Origin: Sphingobacteriales bacterium
GTDB lineage: Bacteria; Bacteroidota; Bacteroidia; Chitinophagales; UBA2359
DNA length: 42,057 nucleotides
Reading direction: 5' to 3'
Assembly: GCA_016718845.1 (NCBI GenBank)
Contig: JADKCK010000042.1
Span: 1-42,057 of the forward strand
The stretch's first letter is position 1, and every line of letters starts with the position of its first letter. Of this stretch, positions 19,801 through 30,800 are shown in pieces. The position numbers and the translations under genes are program-made. A model generated the notes under the pieces. It was not told the origin of the DNA. It saw only the letters and a program-made list of their open reading frames with translations, and searched no databases.

Positions 19801-21879
19801 GAGGCAATAGGTAACCGCCCACCTTTGGCACAACCCGATTTTGCTACTACCAATTCGGTAACACCCACTACCATTACGGTTAAAGCCAATGATACCGACC
19901 CCGACAACAATACACTTACTGTAACCAGCCTAATTAGCCCACCTTCGTCGGGTACTGCAGTGCTTACGGGTTCGCAAACATTTACTTATACGCCAACATC
20001 GGGTTTTAATGGCAAAACTTCGTTTACCTATCGTATTTGCGACAATGGTTCGCCTATTAAATGCGATACTGCCAAAGTAACTATTACCGTTACTAATGCC
20101 CCACCTACAGCAGTAAATGATAATGGATTAACGCTAAATGCCAATTCAGATATCACTGTAAATGTACAAGGTAACGACAGCGACCCCGAAGGTCAGGCAC
20201 TAACTACCACTATCGTAACTCAGCCATTAAATGGCTCGGCTGTATTGGTGGGTAACTCCATAAAATATATCCCCAACCCTGGCTTTAGCGGAGCTGATGT
20301 ATTAACGTATAGTATCTGCGAACCAGCATCGGGGGGCTGTAATGCAACTACATTGTGTAGTACAGCATTGGTTAATCTGACAGTAAATAACCAACCACCC
20401 ATTGCCAACAACGATACAAAAAATGTAAACGCATGCCAACCAACATATATTGATGTATTAGTGAACGACTCTGACCCCGAAAACGGACCCCTCACCGTAT
20501 CGGTGCTAACACAGCCCGTCCATGGTACAGCAACTGTAGTGGGTGCTCAGATACTATACACACCTACGCCCGGATATGCTGGTCCAACAGATGGCTTTAC
20601 CTATCAAATTTGCGATGATGCTTCTCCTTCTCTTTGCACACCAGCTACGGTATCTATTACTTTCAACACTACTCCAGTAAACAACACACCCGTTGCTACC
20701 GATGACATAGACCACACCGTAGCAAATGTAACTGCCTTTGTTCAAGTATTAAGCAACGACAACGATCCTGATGGCGATGAATTAGCTGTAACCGTAGGTG
20801 GTTCTTTGTTAGCACCAACAAATGGTACTGTAAGCGTATTGCCTAACAAACAAATAGCGTATGTACCTGCTTCGGGCTTTACAGGTACCGATGTATTTGA
20901 GTATCAAATTTGCGATGTACACGATAATAATGCACTTTGTGTGCCGATACCCTCATTGTGTGATATCGCGCAAGTAACAATAACGGTAGAAAACCAACCT
21001 CCCGTTGCCGTTGACGACCAAGCTTTTACGGGTATCAATATACCTGTGTTTATACCCGTATTGCCCAACGATTTTGACCCCGAAGGCAATACCATTAGCG
21101 TTACAAGTGGCGGTACCAACGGTACTAATCTACAAACCACCCAAGGCGGTACCATTACCATTAGCGGCAATGGATTTAATTACACACCACCAACAGGTTA
21201 TACAGGTACGGATGTTTTTCAATATGTTATATGCGATAATGGTAATCCATCAGAATGTGCAACTGCACAAGTAACTATTTATATCACTCCACCCATTGAC
21301 TTGGAAGTAACTAAAACCGTTTCTCCGGCAAATGCAACAGCAGGAAGTAATGTAGTTTTTACTATTACCGTAAACAACACAAGTACTACCAATGCTACTG
21401 GTGTTGTGGTCAAGGATTTACTACCTAGCAGTTATACCTATGTATCTGACAATGGAGCTGGTTTTTATAATTCAGCCACAGGTATTTGGTTTATTGGCAA
21501 TCTAAATGCCAGTGCTACCCGAACGCTTAATATTACCGCTACAGTGGTTGATTATGCCAATGCAAATGTAGCAGAGGTATCTGATGCCGACCAATACGAC
21601 ATCGACTCATCACCCAATAACTACAACGGATTGCCCAATGAGGACGATGAAGGTACCGCAAAAGTTAATTGTGTTGCTTTAAGTATAACTCCTACACCCA
21701 ATAATCCCAATTGTGTAGCTTCTAATGGCTATATTACTCTTTCTATCAGCAATGGGGTATCTCCATTCTCTTTCGAGTGGACTAGTGGTACAAATAGCGG
21801 TATCGGTACGGGTACTACTGTTGGTGGCCTGGAGCGGGAGATTACAGCATTACGGTCACCGATAATTTGGGATGCATAG
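16825..21879 (+). CDS. Gene B N-terminal segment: signal peptide, GCHA domain, Big_9/DNRLRE/DUF11
   Basis: Residues 1-36 are a Sec signal peptide (hydrophobic LLAIFLFWIGIL, cleavage after NAVA or NAVAA). Residues 38-378 form a domain shared with gene C; motifs are LKPYGMLHQLL, WVINPTKSKDG, MPHADPTW, WAGCHAVSVLENI (Cys220) and MYEGGH (His347). Cys in a GxxGCHA turn with a later GGH suggests a class-I glutamine-amidotransferase-like fold, but this is a guess. Residues 378-465 are PKD-like. Tandem-95/Big_9 Ig domains, marked by VLxNDxDPxGxxL and FTYxICD, lie at about 465-560, 705-797 and 995-1489 (five copies). Residues 813-988 look like DNRLRE/CBM96 (DDSYIQKDKATTNYG, RSLIRFDLSTIP, ITSLVQSWV). 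Residues 1492-1575 are DUF11. A frame slip near 21835 causes the stop at 21877-21879; the true frame continues DYSITVTDNLGC. Confidence 0.85.
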   Translation: MIIKFQSLIYQQQPYIRLLAIFLFWIGILHNQNAVAATETVPVGSFIVNMGVVPQTVANGLKPYGMLHQLLREQNVPIKWVINPTKSKDGVDFTYNGTAFKGGPFIIYANYRTPAVNAIIASWQAQGVVGVTTTSPVDVPVYNTINYYMNWTLNSTNSSIAQAFLQNAGIPSSNWNFVAPSELTCCNDIFVMPHADPTWATHQRLLSWNDECDGAIWAGCHAVSVLENIINPSNPAQTMNFLMSNGATPGQAAVLFGDHDDGSPPYQYGHSAQPVMQFMGTIDAATQNGSEQIYLPQVSWRPTTMVGVWDDSQADVPSVSPGVAAVLAFGQGLGDDNRGRVMYEGGHNIGGTSAASVAAQRAFFNFSFWASQSKAINVAINVPSSMSVGTAYTVSATATGGAGAPYIYEWISTCGGTFANPTAATTTFTPNASSTGCIISCKVRDNCGSRVGFGSQSVSSPQPPVANNDNATIGTQCGQGGSTTINILSNDSDGDTPLGDLTITLSGNGANGTFVLNPNGTVTYTANVNFSGTDQVQYQICDPTGFCDNALISVTVGAADINGCLPNQTYAIASSGAADSLHTTTSVTGTLTDVLDQPDGLTVEMDNNGDVLILGFPETINAGDTLTLYLKRGDNTNPTTLTIESSLNGTSGFSTPTTIGITTTGVLPYIYIVPSGGLNFVRLKRTAGKPNIDAITYEIWDCVNAAPTLGNDQGLALEDFPVQIQVLGNDQDPLGQALSISRIITQPTNGLVSLNPNGTIDYQPNNDYSGTDSFVYEACNTSGLCSQATVNIQITDDGCPAGQTRPSTGTEVSTTLTIADDSYIQKDKATTNYGNVNKFVVGEKDNNIRRSLIRFDLSTIPSGAIITSAQLKLNRITGTKAQVIDVHALTESWTESLVTWNKKDAANWTTAGGSYNPTAAASVNMGTTTGFKYWGITSLVQSWVNTPANNFGVLLKRQAETNKDKHEFASSENTTVANRPALVVTYLQLAPCEAIGNRPPLAQPDFATTNSVTPTTITVKANDTDPDNNTLTVTSLISPPSSGTAVLTGSQTFTYTPTSGFNGKTSFTYRICDNGSPIKCDTAKVTITVTNAPPTAVNDNGLTLNANSDITVNVQGNDSDPEGQALTTTIVTQPLNGSAVLVGNSIKYIPNPGFSGADVLTYSICEPASGGCNATTLCSTALVNLTVNNQPPIANNDTKNVNACQPTYIDVLVNDSDPENGPLTVSVLTQPVHGTATVVGAQILYTPTPGYAGPTDGFTYQICDDASPSLCTPATVSITFNTTPVNNTPVATDDIDHTVANVTAFVQVLSNDNDPDGDELAVTVGGSLLAPTNGTVSVLPNKQIAYVPASGFTGTDVFEYQICDVHDNNALCVPIPSLCDIAQVTITVENQPPVAVDDQAFTGINIPVFIPVLPNDFDPEGNTISVTSGGTNGTNLQTTQGGTITISGNGFNYTPPTGYTGTDVFQYVICDNGNPSECATAQVTIYITPPIDLEVTKTVSPANATAGSNVVFTITVNNTSTTNATGVVVKDLLPSSYTYVSDNGAGFYNSATGIWFIGNLNASATRTLNITATVVDYANANVAEVSDADQYDIDSSPNNYNGLPNEDDEGTAKVNCVALSITPTPNNPNCVASNGYITLSISNGVSPFSFEWTSGTNSGIGTGTTVGGLEREITALRSPIIWDA

Positions 21880-24800
21880 GTACTACAACAGCTACCTTAA
21901 GTTTGCCAGCAGGACCATCATCCACAAGCAGCACTACGGCTGTTAAATGCTTTGGTGGCAGCGATGGCGGCGTTGATTTAAGTCCAACTGGCGGCACACC
22001 TGGCTACACCTATTTGTGGAGCAACAATGCTACTACCCAAGATTTGAGTAATGTATCATCGGGTACATATAGTGTAACTATCACGGATGCGAACAATTGC
22101 CAAACGACAGTTAGTGCAACTGTTAGCCAACCTACTACGGCACTTGGTGCATCAAGCAGCACTACGGCTGTTAGCTGCTTTGGTGGCAGCGATGGCGGCG
22201 TTGATTTAAGTCCAACTGGCGGCACGCCTGGCTACACCTATTTGTGGAGCAACAATGCTACTACCCAAGATTTGAGTAATGTATCATCGGATACTTATAG
22301 TGTAACTATCACGGATGCGAACAATTGCCAAACGACAGTTAGTGCAACTGTTAGCCAACCTACTACGGCACTTGGTGCATCAAGCAGCACTACGGCTGTT
22401 AAATGCTTTGGTGGCAGCGATGGCGGCGTTGATTTAAGTCCAACTGGCGGCACGCCTGGCTACACCTATTTGTGGAGCAACAATGCTACTACCCAAGATT
22501 TGAGCAATGTAGCAACAGGTACATATAGTGTAACTATCACGGATGCGAACAATTGCCAAACGACAGTTAGTGCAACTGTTAGCCAACCTGCATTGGCATT
22601 GGATGCTTCGAGCAGTACTACTGCTGTTAGCTGCTTTGGTGGCAGCGATGGCGGCGTTGATTTAAGTCCAACTGGCGGCACGCCTGGCTACACCTATTTG
22701 TGGAGCAACAATGCTACTACCCAAGATTTGAGCAATGTAGCAACAGGTACATATAGTGTAACTATCACGGATGCGAACAATTGCCAAACGACAGTTAGTG
22801 CAACTGTTAGCCAACCTACTACGGCACTTGGTGCATCAAGCAGCACTACGGCTGTTAAATGCTTTGGTGGCAGCGATGGCGGCGTTGATTTAAGTCCAAC
22901 TGGCGGCACGCCTGGCTACACCTATTTGTGGGAGCAACAATGCTACTACCCAAGATTTGAGTAATGTATCATCGGATACTTATAGTGTAACTATCACGGA
23001 TGCGAACAATTGCCAAACGACAGTTAGTGCAACTGTTAGCCAACCTGCATCGGCACTTGGTGCATCAAGCAGCACTACGGCTGTTAGCTGCTTTGGTGGC
23101 AGCGATGGCGGCGTTGATTTAAGTCCAACTGGCGGCACGCCTGGCTACACCTATTTGTGGAGCAACAATGCTACTACCCAAGATTTGAGCAATGTAGCAA
23201 CAGGTACATATAGTGTAACTATCACGGATGCGAACAATTGCCAAACGACAGTTAGTGCAACTGTTAGCCAACCTACTACGGCACTTGGTGCATCAAGCAG
23301 CACTACGGCTGTTAAATGCTTTGGTGGCAGCGATGGCGGCGTTGATTTAAGTCCAACTGGCGGCACGCCTGGCTACACCTATTTGTGGGGCAACGATATT
23401 ACTACCCAAGATTTGAGTAATGTATCAACGGTACTTATAGTGTAACTATCACGGATGCGAACAATTGCCAAACGACAGTTAGTGCAACTGTTAGCCAACC
23501 TGCTATGGCACTTGGTGCATCAAGCAGCACTACGGCTGTTAAATGCTTTGGTGGCAGCGATGGCGGCGTTGATTTAAGTCCAACTGGCGGCACGCCTGGC
23601 TACACCTATTTGTGGGGCAACAATGCTACTACCCAAGATTTGAGCAATGTATCATCGGATACTTATAGTGTAACTATCACGGATGCGAACAATTGCCAAA
23701 CGACAGTTAGTGCCTCTGTTAGCCAACCTGCATCGGCATTGGATGCATCAAGCAGCACTACGGCTGTTAGCTGCTTTGGTGGCAGCAATGGTGGCGTGGA
23801 TTTAAGTCCATCTGGCGGCACACCTGGCTACACCTATTTGTGGAGCAACAATGCTACTACCCAAGATTTGAGTAATGTATCATCGGAAACGGTCCTGCAT
23901 TGCAAACAGCGAGTGCAACTGTTAGCCAACACGGCAGAGCACGCGTTAATGCTCGCTGTTAGCTTTGGTGGCAGCGATGGCGGCGTTGATTTAAGTCCAA
24001 CTGGCGGCACGCCTGGCTACACCTATTTGTGGAGCAACAATGCTACCCAAGATTTGAGTAATGTAGCAACTGGTACTTATAGTGTAACTATCACGGATGC
24101 GAACAATTGCCAAACGACAGTTAGTGCAACTGTTAGCCAACCTACTACGGCACTTGGTGCATCAAGCAGCACTACGGCTGTTAAATGCTTTGGTGGCAGC
24201 GATGGCGGCGTTGATTTAAGTCCAACTGGCGGCACGCCTGGCTACACCTATTTGTGGAGCAACGGTATTACTACCCAAGATTTGAGTAATGTATCATCGG
24301 ATACTTACAATGTAACCGTAACGGATGCGAACAATTGCCAAACGACAGTTAGTGCAACTGTTAGCCAACCTACTACGGCACTTGGTGCATCAAGCAGCAC
24401 TACGGCTGTTAAATGCTTTGGTGGCAGCGATGGCGGCGTTGATTTAAGTCCAACTGGCGGCACGCCTGGCTACACCTATTTGTGGGACAACGGTATTACT
24501 ACCCAAGATTTGAGTAATGTATCATCGGATACTTATAGTGTAACTATCACGGATGCGAACAATTGCCAAACGACAGTTAGTGCAACTGTTAGCCAACCTA
24601 CTACGGCACTTGGTGCATCAAGCAGCACTACGGCTGTTAAATGCTTTGGTGGCAGCGATGGCGGCGTTGATTTAAGTCCAACTGGCGGCACGCCTGGCTA
24701 CACCTATTTGTGGGGCAACGGTATTACTACCCAAGATTTGAGCAATGTAGCAACAGGTACATATAGTGTAACTATCACGGATGCGAACAATTGCCAAACG

Positions 24801-27800
24801 ACAGTTAGTGCAACTGTTAGCCAACCTACTACGGCACTTGGTGCATCAAGCAGCACTACTGCTGTTAAATGCTTTGGTGGCAGCGATGGCGGCGTTGATT
24901 TAAGTCCAACTGGCGGCACGCCTGGCTACACCTATTTGTGGGGCAACAATGCTACTACCCAAGATTTGAGCAATGTATCATCAGATACATATAGTGTAAC
25001 TATCACGGATGCGAATGGATGTACAAACGACGGTTAGTGCAACTGTTAGCCAACCTGCATTGGCTTTAACAGTAATTTGCACTACTACACCTAATACTGC
25101 ATCAGTAACAGCGTCAGGTGGCACATCACCATACGATTATTTGTGGAGTAATGGCAGTACTAATTCTAGCATATCGGGTCTTACTGGGGCTAATTACAGC
25201 GTAACAGTAACCGATTTTAACGGTTGCACAGCTATATGTGGCTCTTATGTTCCCAACTTTAACCCTGACTTTGGAGCGACTCAAGTAAATGTACCCCTAA
25301 CGGGCGATGTGAGCACCAACGACAATCAAACACCCGGCAGTACTTATGGCAACCCACCGGTTAATCCGAGCAACCCAAGTGGCTGTGCTCCGATAGTTGC
25401 GAGCAATGGTACTTATAGTTTTGTTTGCGATACTCCTGGCGAATACACCTTCTTGGTACCTGTATGCGAACCAAGTCCATCGACTGTTTGCACCGATGTA
25501 CCATTAATCATCACGGTTATTGACCCTACAATAGTGACCAATGCACCAATAGCCAACCCCGATTACAATACGACGCTACAAGACAATCCAGTAACATCGG
25601 TGGTGTTAAGCAACGACCAATGCCAAAACGGACCTACTTGTACATTAAGTAACCCGACCATTGTAACTGGACCAAGTGTAATTGGAGCTACTGCGGTAGT
25701 TAATCCAGACGGAACGATTACGTACAACCCTGCCCCTGGTTTTGTGGGTGTAGATTCGGTGGGCGTCGCATCTGCGATAACCAAGCACCGCCTAAATGCG
25801 ACGAAGAATGGTTATATATTACGGTATTACCGATAGGTTCGCCAAATAGCACCAATGCGATGGACGACTATGCCCAAACACCGTTTAACACGGCAGTGAG
25901 TGGCAATGTTTCGACAAACGACACCGACCCCGAAGGCGATAACCAAACGGTAGTAGCCCAAACGACTACGGTGCTGAGGCAGCGGTACTTTGGTACTAAA
26001 TACCGACGGAAGCTACACTTTTACACCGGTAAATGGATTTAGCGGTCCGGTAGATTTCCCCTACACCACCTGCGACGATGGCACACCAGTGGATTGTTCG
26101 GATGCTACTTTGCATGTATTGGTAGATCCACAAGCACCCGACTTTAACCCTGACTTTGGAGCGACTCAAGTAAATGTACCCCTAACGGGCGATGTGAGCA
26201 CCAACGACAATCAAACACCCGGCAGTACTTATGGCAACCCACCGGTTAATCCGAGCAACCCAAGTGGCTGTGCTCCGATAGTTGCGAGCAATGGTACTTA
26301 TAGTTTTGTTTGCGATACTCCTGGCGAATACACCTTCTTGGTACTGTATGCGAACCAAGTCCATCGACTGTTTGCACCGATGTACCATTAATCATCACGG
26401 TTATTGACCCTACAATAGTGACCAATGCACCAATAGCCAACCCCGATTACAATACGACGCTACAAGACAATCCAGTAACATCGGTGGTGTTAAGCAACGA
26501 CCAATGCCAAAACGGACCTACTTGTACATTAAGTAACCCGACCATTGTAACTGGACCAAGTGTAATTGGAGCTACTGCGGTAGTTAATCCAGACGGAACG
26601 ATTACGTACAACCCTGCCCCTGGTTTTGTGGGTGTAGATTCGGTGTTGTGCCTCGCATCTGCGATAACCAAGCACCGCCTAAATGCGACGAAGAATGGTT
26701 ATACATTACGGTATTACCGATAGGTTCGCCAAATAGCACCAATGCGATGGACGACTATGCCCAAACACCGTTTAACACGGCAGTGAGTGGCAATGTTTCG
26801 ACAAACGACACCGACCCCGAAGGCGATAACCAAACGGTAGTAGCCCAAACGACTACGGTGCCAGGCAGCGGTACTTTGGTACTAAATACCGACGGAAGCT
26901 ACACTTTTACACCGGTAAATGGATTTAGCGGTCCGGTAGATTTCCCCTACACCACCTGCGACGATGGCACACCAGTGGATTGTTCGGATGCTACTTTGCA
27001 TGTATTGGTAGATCCACAAGCACCCAACTTTAACCCTGACTTTGGAGCGACTCAAGTAAATGTACCCTAACGGGCGATGTGAGCACCAACGACAATCAAA
27101 CACCCGGCAGTACTTATGGCAACCCACCGGTTAATCCGAGCAACCCAAGTGGCTGTGCTCCGATAGTTGCGAGCAATGGTACTTATAGTTTTGTTTGCGA
27201 TACTCCTGGCGAATACACCTTCTTGGTACTGTATGCGAACCAAGTCCATCGACTGTTTGCACCGATGTACCATTAATCATCACGGTTATTGACCCTACAA
27301 TAGTGACCAATGCACCAATAGCCAACCCCGATTACAATACGACGCTACAAGACAATCCAGTAACATCGGTGGTGTTAAGCAACGACCAATGCCAAAACGG
27401 ACCTACTTGTACATTAAGTAACCCGACCATTGTAACTGGACCAAGTGTAATTGGAGCTACTGCGGTAGTTAATCCAGACGGAACGATTACGTACAACCCT
27501 GCCCCTGGTTTTGTGGGTGTAGATTCGGTGTTGTATAGCATCTGCGATAACCAAGCACCGCCTAAATGCGACGAAGAATGGTTATACATTACGGTATTAC
27601 CGATAGGTTCGCCAAATAGCACCAATGCGATGGACGACTATGCCCAAACACCGTTTAACACGGCAGTGAGTGGCAATGTTTCGACAAACGACACCGACCC
27701 CGAAGGCGATAACCAAACGGTAGTAGCCCAAACGACTACGGTGCCAGGCAGCGGTACTTTGGTACTAAATACCGACGGAAGCTACACTTTTACACCGGTA

Positions 27801-30800
27801 AATGGATTTAGCGGTCCGGTAGATTTCCCCTACACCACCTGCGACGATGGCACACCAGTGGATTGTTCGGATGCTACTTTGCATGTATTGGTAGATCCAC
27901 AAGCACCCGACTTTAACCCTGACTTTGGAACGACTCAAGTAAATGTACCCCTAACGGGCGATGTAAGCACCAACGACAATCAAACACCTGGCAGTACTTA
28001 TGGCAACCCACCGGTTAATCCGAGCAACCCAAGTGGCTGTGCTCCGATAGTTGCGAGCAATGGTACTTATAGTTTTGTTTGCGATACTCCTGGCGAATAC
28101 ACCTTCTTGGTACCTGTATGCGAACCAAGTCCATCGACTGTTTGCACCGATGTACCATTAATCATCACGGTTATTGACCCTACAATAGTGACCAATGCAC
28201 CAATAGCCAACCCCGATTACAATACGACGCTACAAGACAATCCAGTAACATCGGTGGTGTTAAGCAACGACCAATGCCAAAACGGACCTACTTGTACATT
28301 AAGTAACCCGACCATTGTAACTGGACCAAGTGTAATTGGAGCTACTGCGGTAGTTAATCCAGACGGAACGATTACGTACAACCCTGCCCCTGGTTTTGTG
28401 GGTGTAGATTCGGTGTTGTATAGCATCTGCGATAACCAAGCACCGCCTAAATGCGACGAAGAATGGTTATATATTACGGTATTACCGATAGGTTCGCCAA
28501 ATAGCACCAATGCGATGGACGACTATGCCCAAACACCGTTTAACACGGCAGTGAGTGGCAATGTTTCGACAAACGACACCGACCCCGAAGGCGATAACCA
28601 AACGGTAGTAGCCCAAACGACTACGGTGCCAGGCAGCGGCACTTTGGTACTAAATACCGACGGAAGCTACACTTTACACCGGTAAATGGATTTAGCGGTC
28701 CGGTAGATTTCCCCTACACCACCTGCGACGATGGCACACCAGTGGATTGTTCGGATGCTACTTTGCATGTATTGGTAGATCCACAAGCACCCGACTTTAA
28801 CCCTGACTTTGGAACGACTCAAGTAAATGTCCCCTAACGGGCGATGTAAGCACCAACGACAATCAAACACCCGGCAGTACTTATGGCAACCCACCGGTTA
28901 ATCCGAGCAACCCAAGTGGCTGTGCTCCGATAGTTGCGAGCAATGGTACTTATAGTTTTGTTTGCGATACTCCTGGCGAATACACCTTCTTGGTACCTGT
29001 ATGCGAACCAAGTCCATCGACTGTTTGCACCGATGTACCATTAATCATCACGGTTATTGACCCTACAATAGTGACCAATGCACCAATAGCCAACCCCGAT
29101 TACAATACGACGCTACAAGACAATCCAGTAACATCGGTGGTGTTAAGCAACGACCAATGCCAAAACGGACCTACTTGTACATTAAGTAACCCGACCATTG
29201 TAACTGGACCAAGTGTAATTGGAGCTACGGCAGTAGTTAATCCAGACGGAACGATTACGTACAACCCTGCCCCTGGTTTTGTGGGTGTAGATTCGGTGTT
29301 GTATAGCATTTGCGATAACCAAGCGCCGCCTAAATGCGACGAAGAATGGTTATATATTACGGTATTACCGATAGGTTCGCCAAATAGCACCAATGCGATG
29401 GACGACTATGCCCAAACACCGTTTAACACGGCAGTGAGTGGCAATGTTTCGACAAACGACACCGACCCCGAAGGCGATAACCAAACGGTAGTAGCCCAAA
29501 CGACTACGGTGCCAGGCAGCGGTACTTTGGTACTAAATACCGACGGAAGCTACACTTTTACACCGGTAAATGGATTTAGCGGTCCGGTAGATTTCCCCTA
29601 CACCACCTGCGACGATGGCACACCAGTGGATTGTTCGGATGCTACTTTGCATGTATTGGTAGATCCGCCTTGTACCTTAGCGGCATCAGCCACAGTAAAT
29701 AATGCAACTTGTAACGGCGGCAATGGTAGTGTAACGATAAGTGCTACTGGTGCTGTTGGAGCAAGCTCGGGTACGGGTACATTTAACGAAACAGCAGGTA
29801 CTTACACCTATACGGTAACAGATGCCAAAGGATGTAGTGCAACCGCAAGTGCAACGGTATCAGAGCCAGCGGCTTTAAACTTTAGTACTGTACCTAATTG
29901 CATAGGTGCTAATGGCACTCTTACAGTTAATGCCACAGGTGGTTCGGGCAGCTATTTATATTCGTTTAACGGAGGTAATTTTACAACCAATAACGTAAGC
30001 CCATCGTACGCCGACGGAACAACAGTAACCGTTACTATTCGCGATGTTGCTGACCAAAGTTGTGTTTATACCGATGATATTACGGTACAATGTACTTGTC
30101 CTACTTACAACCCAATTGTAGTGGCTACTGTAAATGGCATAGTAGTACCTATTGCTGATATATTTAATACAGGTGTTTGTTCGGGTTCTGATGTAGTATT
30201 TACTATTACCAATCTAGGTGGTACTGTATTAAGCTACAGTTGGGTAATCAACAATGTAGAAGTTAGTACTACTAATACACTCACACTTAATAGCCAAACT
30301 ATAGATGTAACTGGTTCAATAACTATTACTTACACTAATGGTTGTGTTATTTCAAATCCAGTGAATATTAAAATTAATGCGTCACCAGGCGGAAATGTAA
30401 CGGCAAGTTGTACAGGAAGTAATTCTACCATTAATATAACGGGTGCATTGGCTGATTATAATGTAACGGTTACCAATGCTGCCAATACAACGGTCGGTAC
30501 CATTGATTTGGCACTAAATGGTGGAGTTTATGTGGGTAGCTTAAGTACTGGTTTGCTTCCTAATACCAACTATACGGTAACATTAGTTGATGCTGTAACG
30601 GGTTGTCAAACTGCCTATAATGTAACAACCTTAACTGCTTGTTGCCCCGGCAATCCTACTTTGGCTAATAATGGTCCGATATGTGAAGACTCGCCTATTA
30701 CCTTAACGGCTACCTTACCAGTAGGTGCAACAGCTACCTCTTATGCATGGAGTGGACCAGCGGGTAGTGCTACTACCACCAATGGTAGTGTAACAATACC

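Noticed and set aside
22010..29393. Reverse-strand open frames of 71 to 97 codons repeated through gene B
   Set aside because: They are antisense shadows of the 228-bp and 885-bp coding repeats and recur only because the repeats do.
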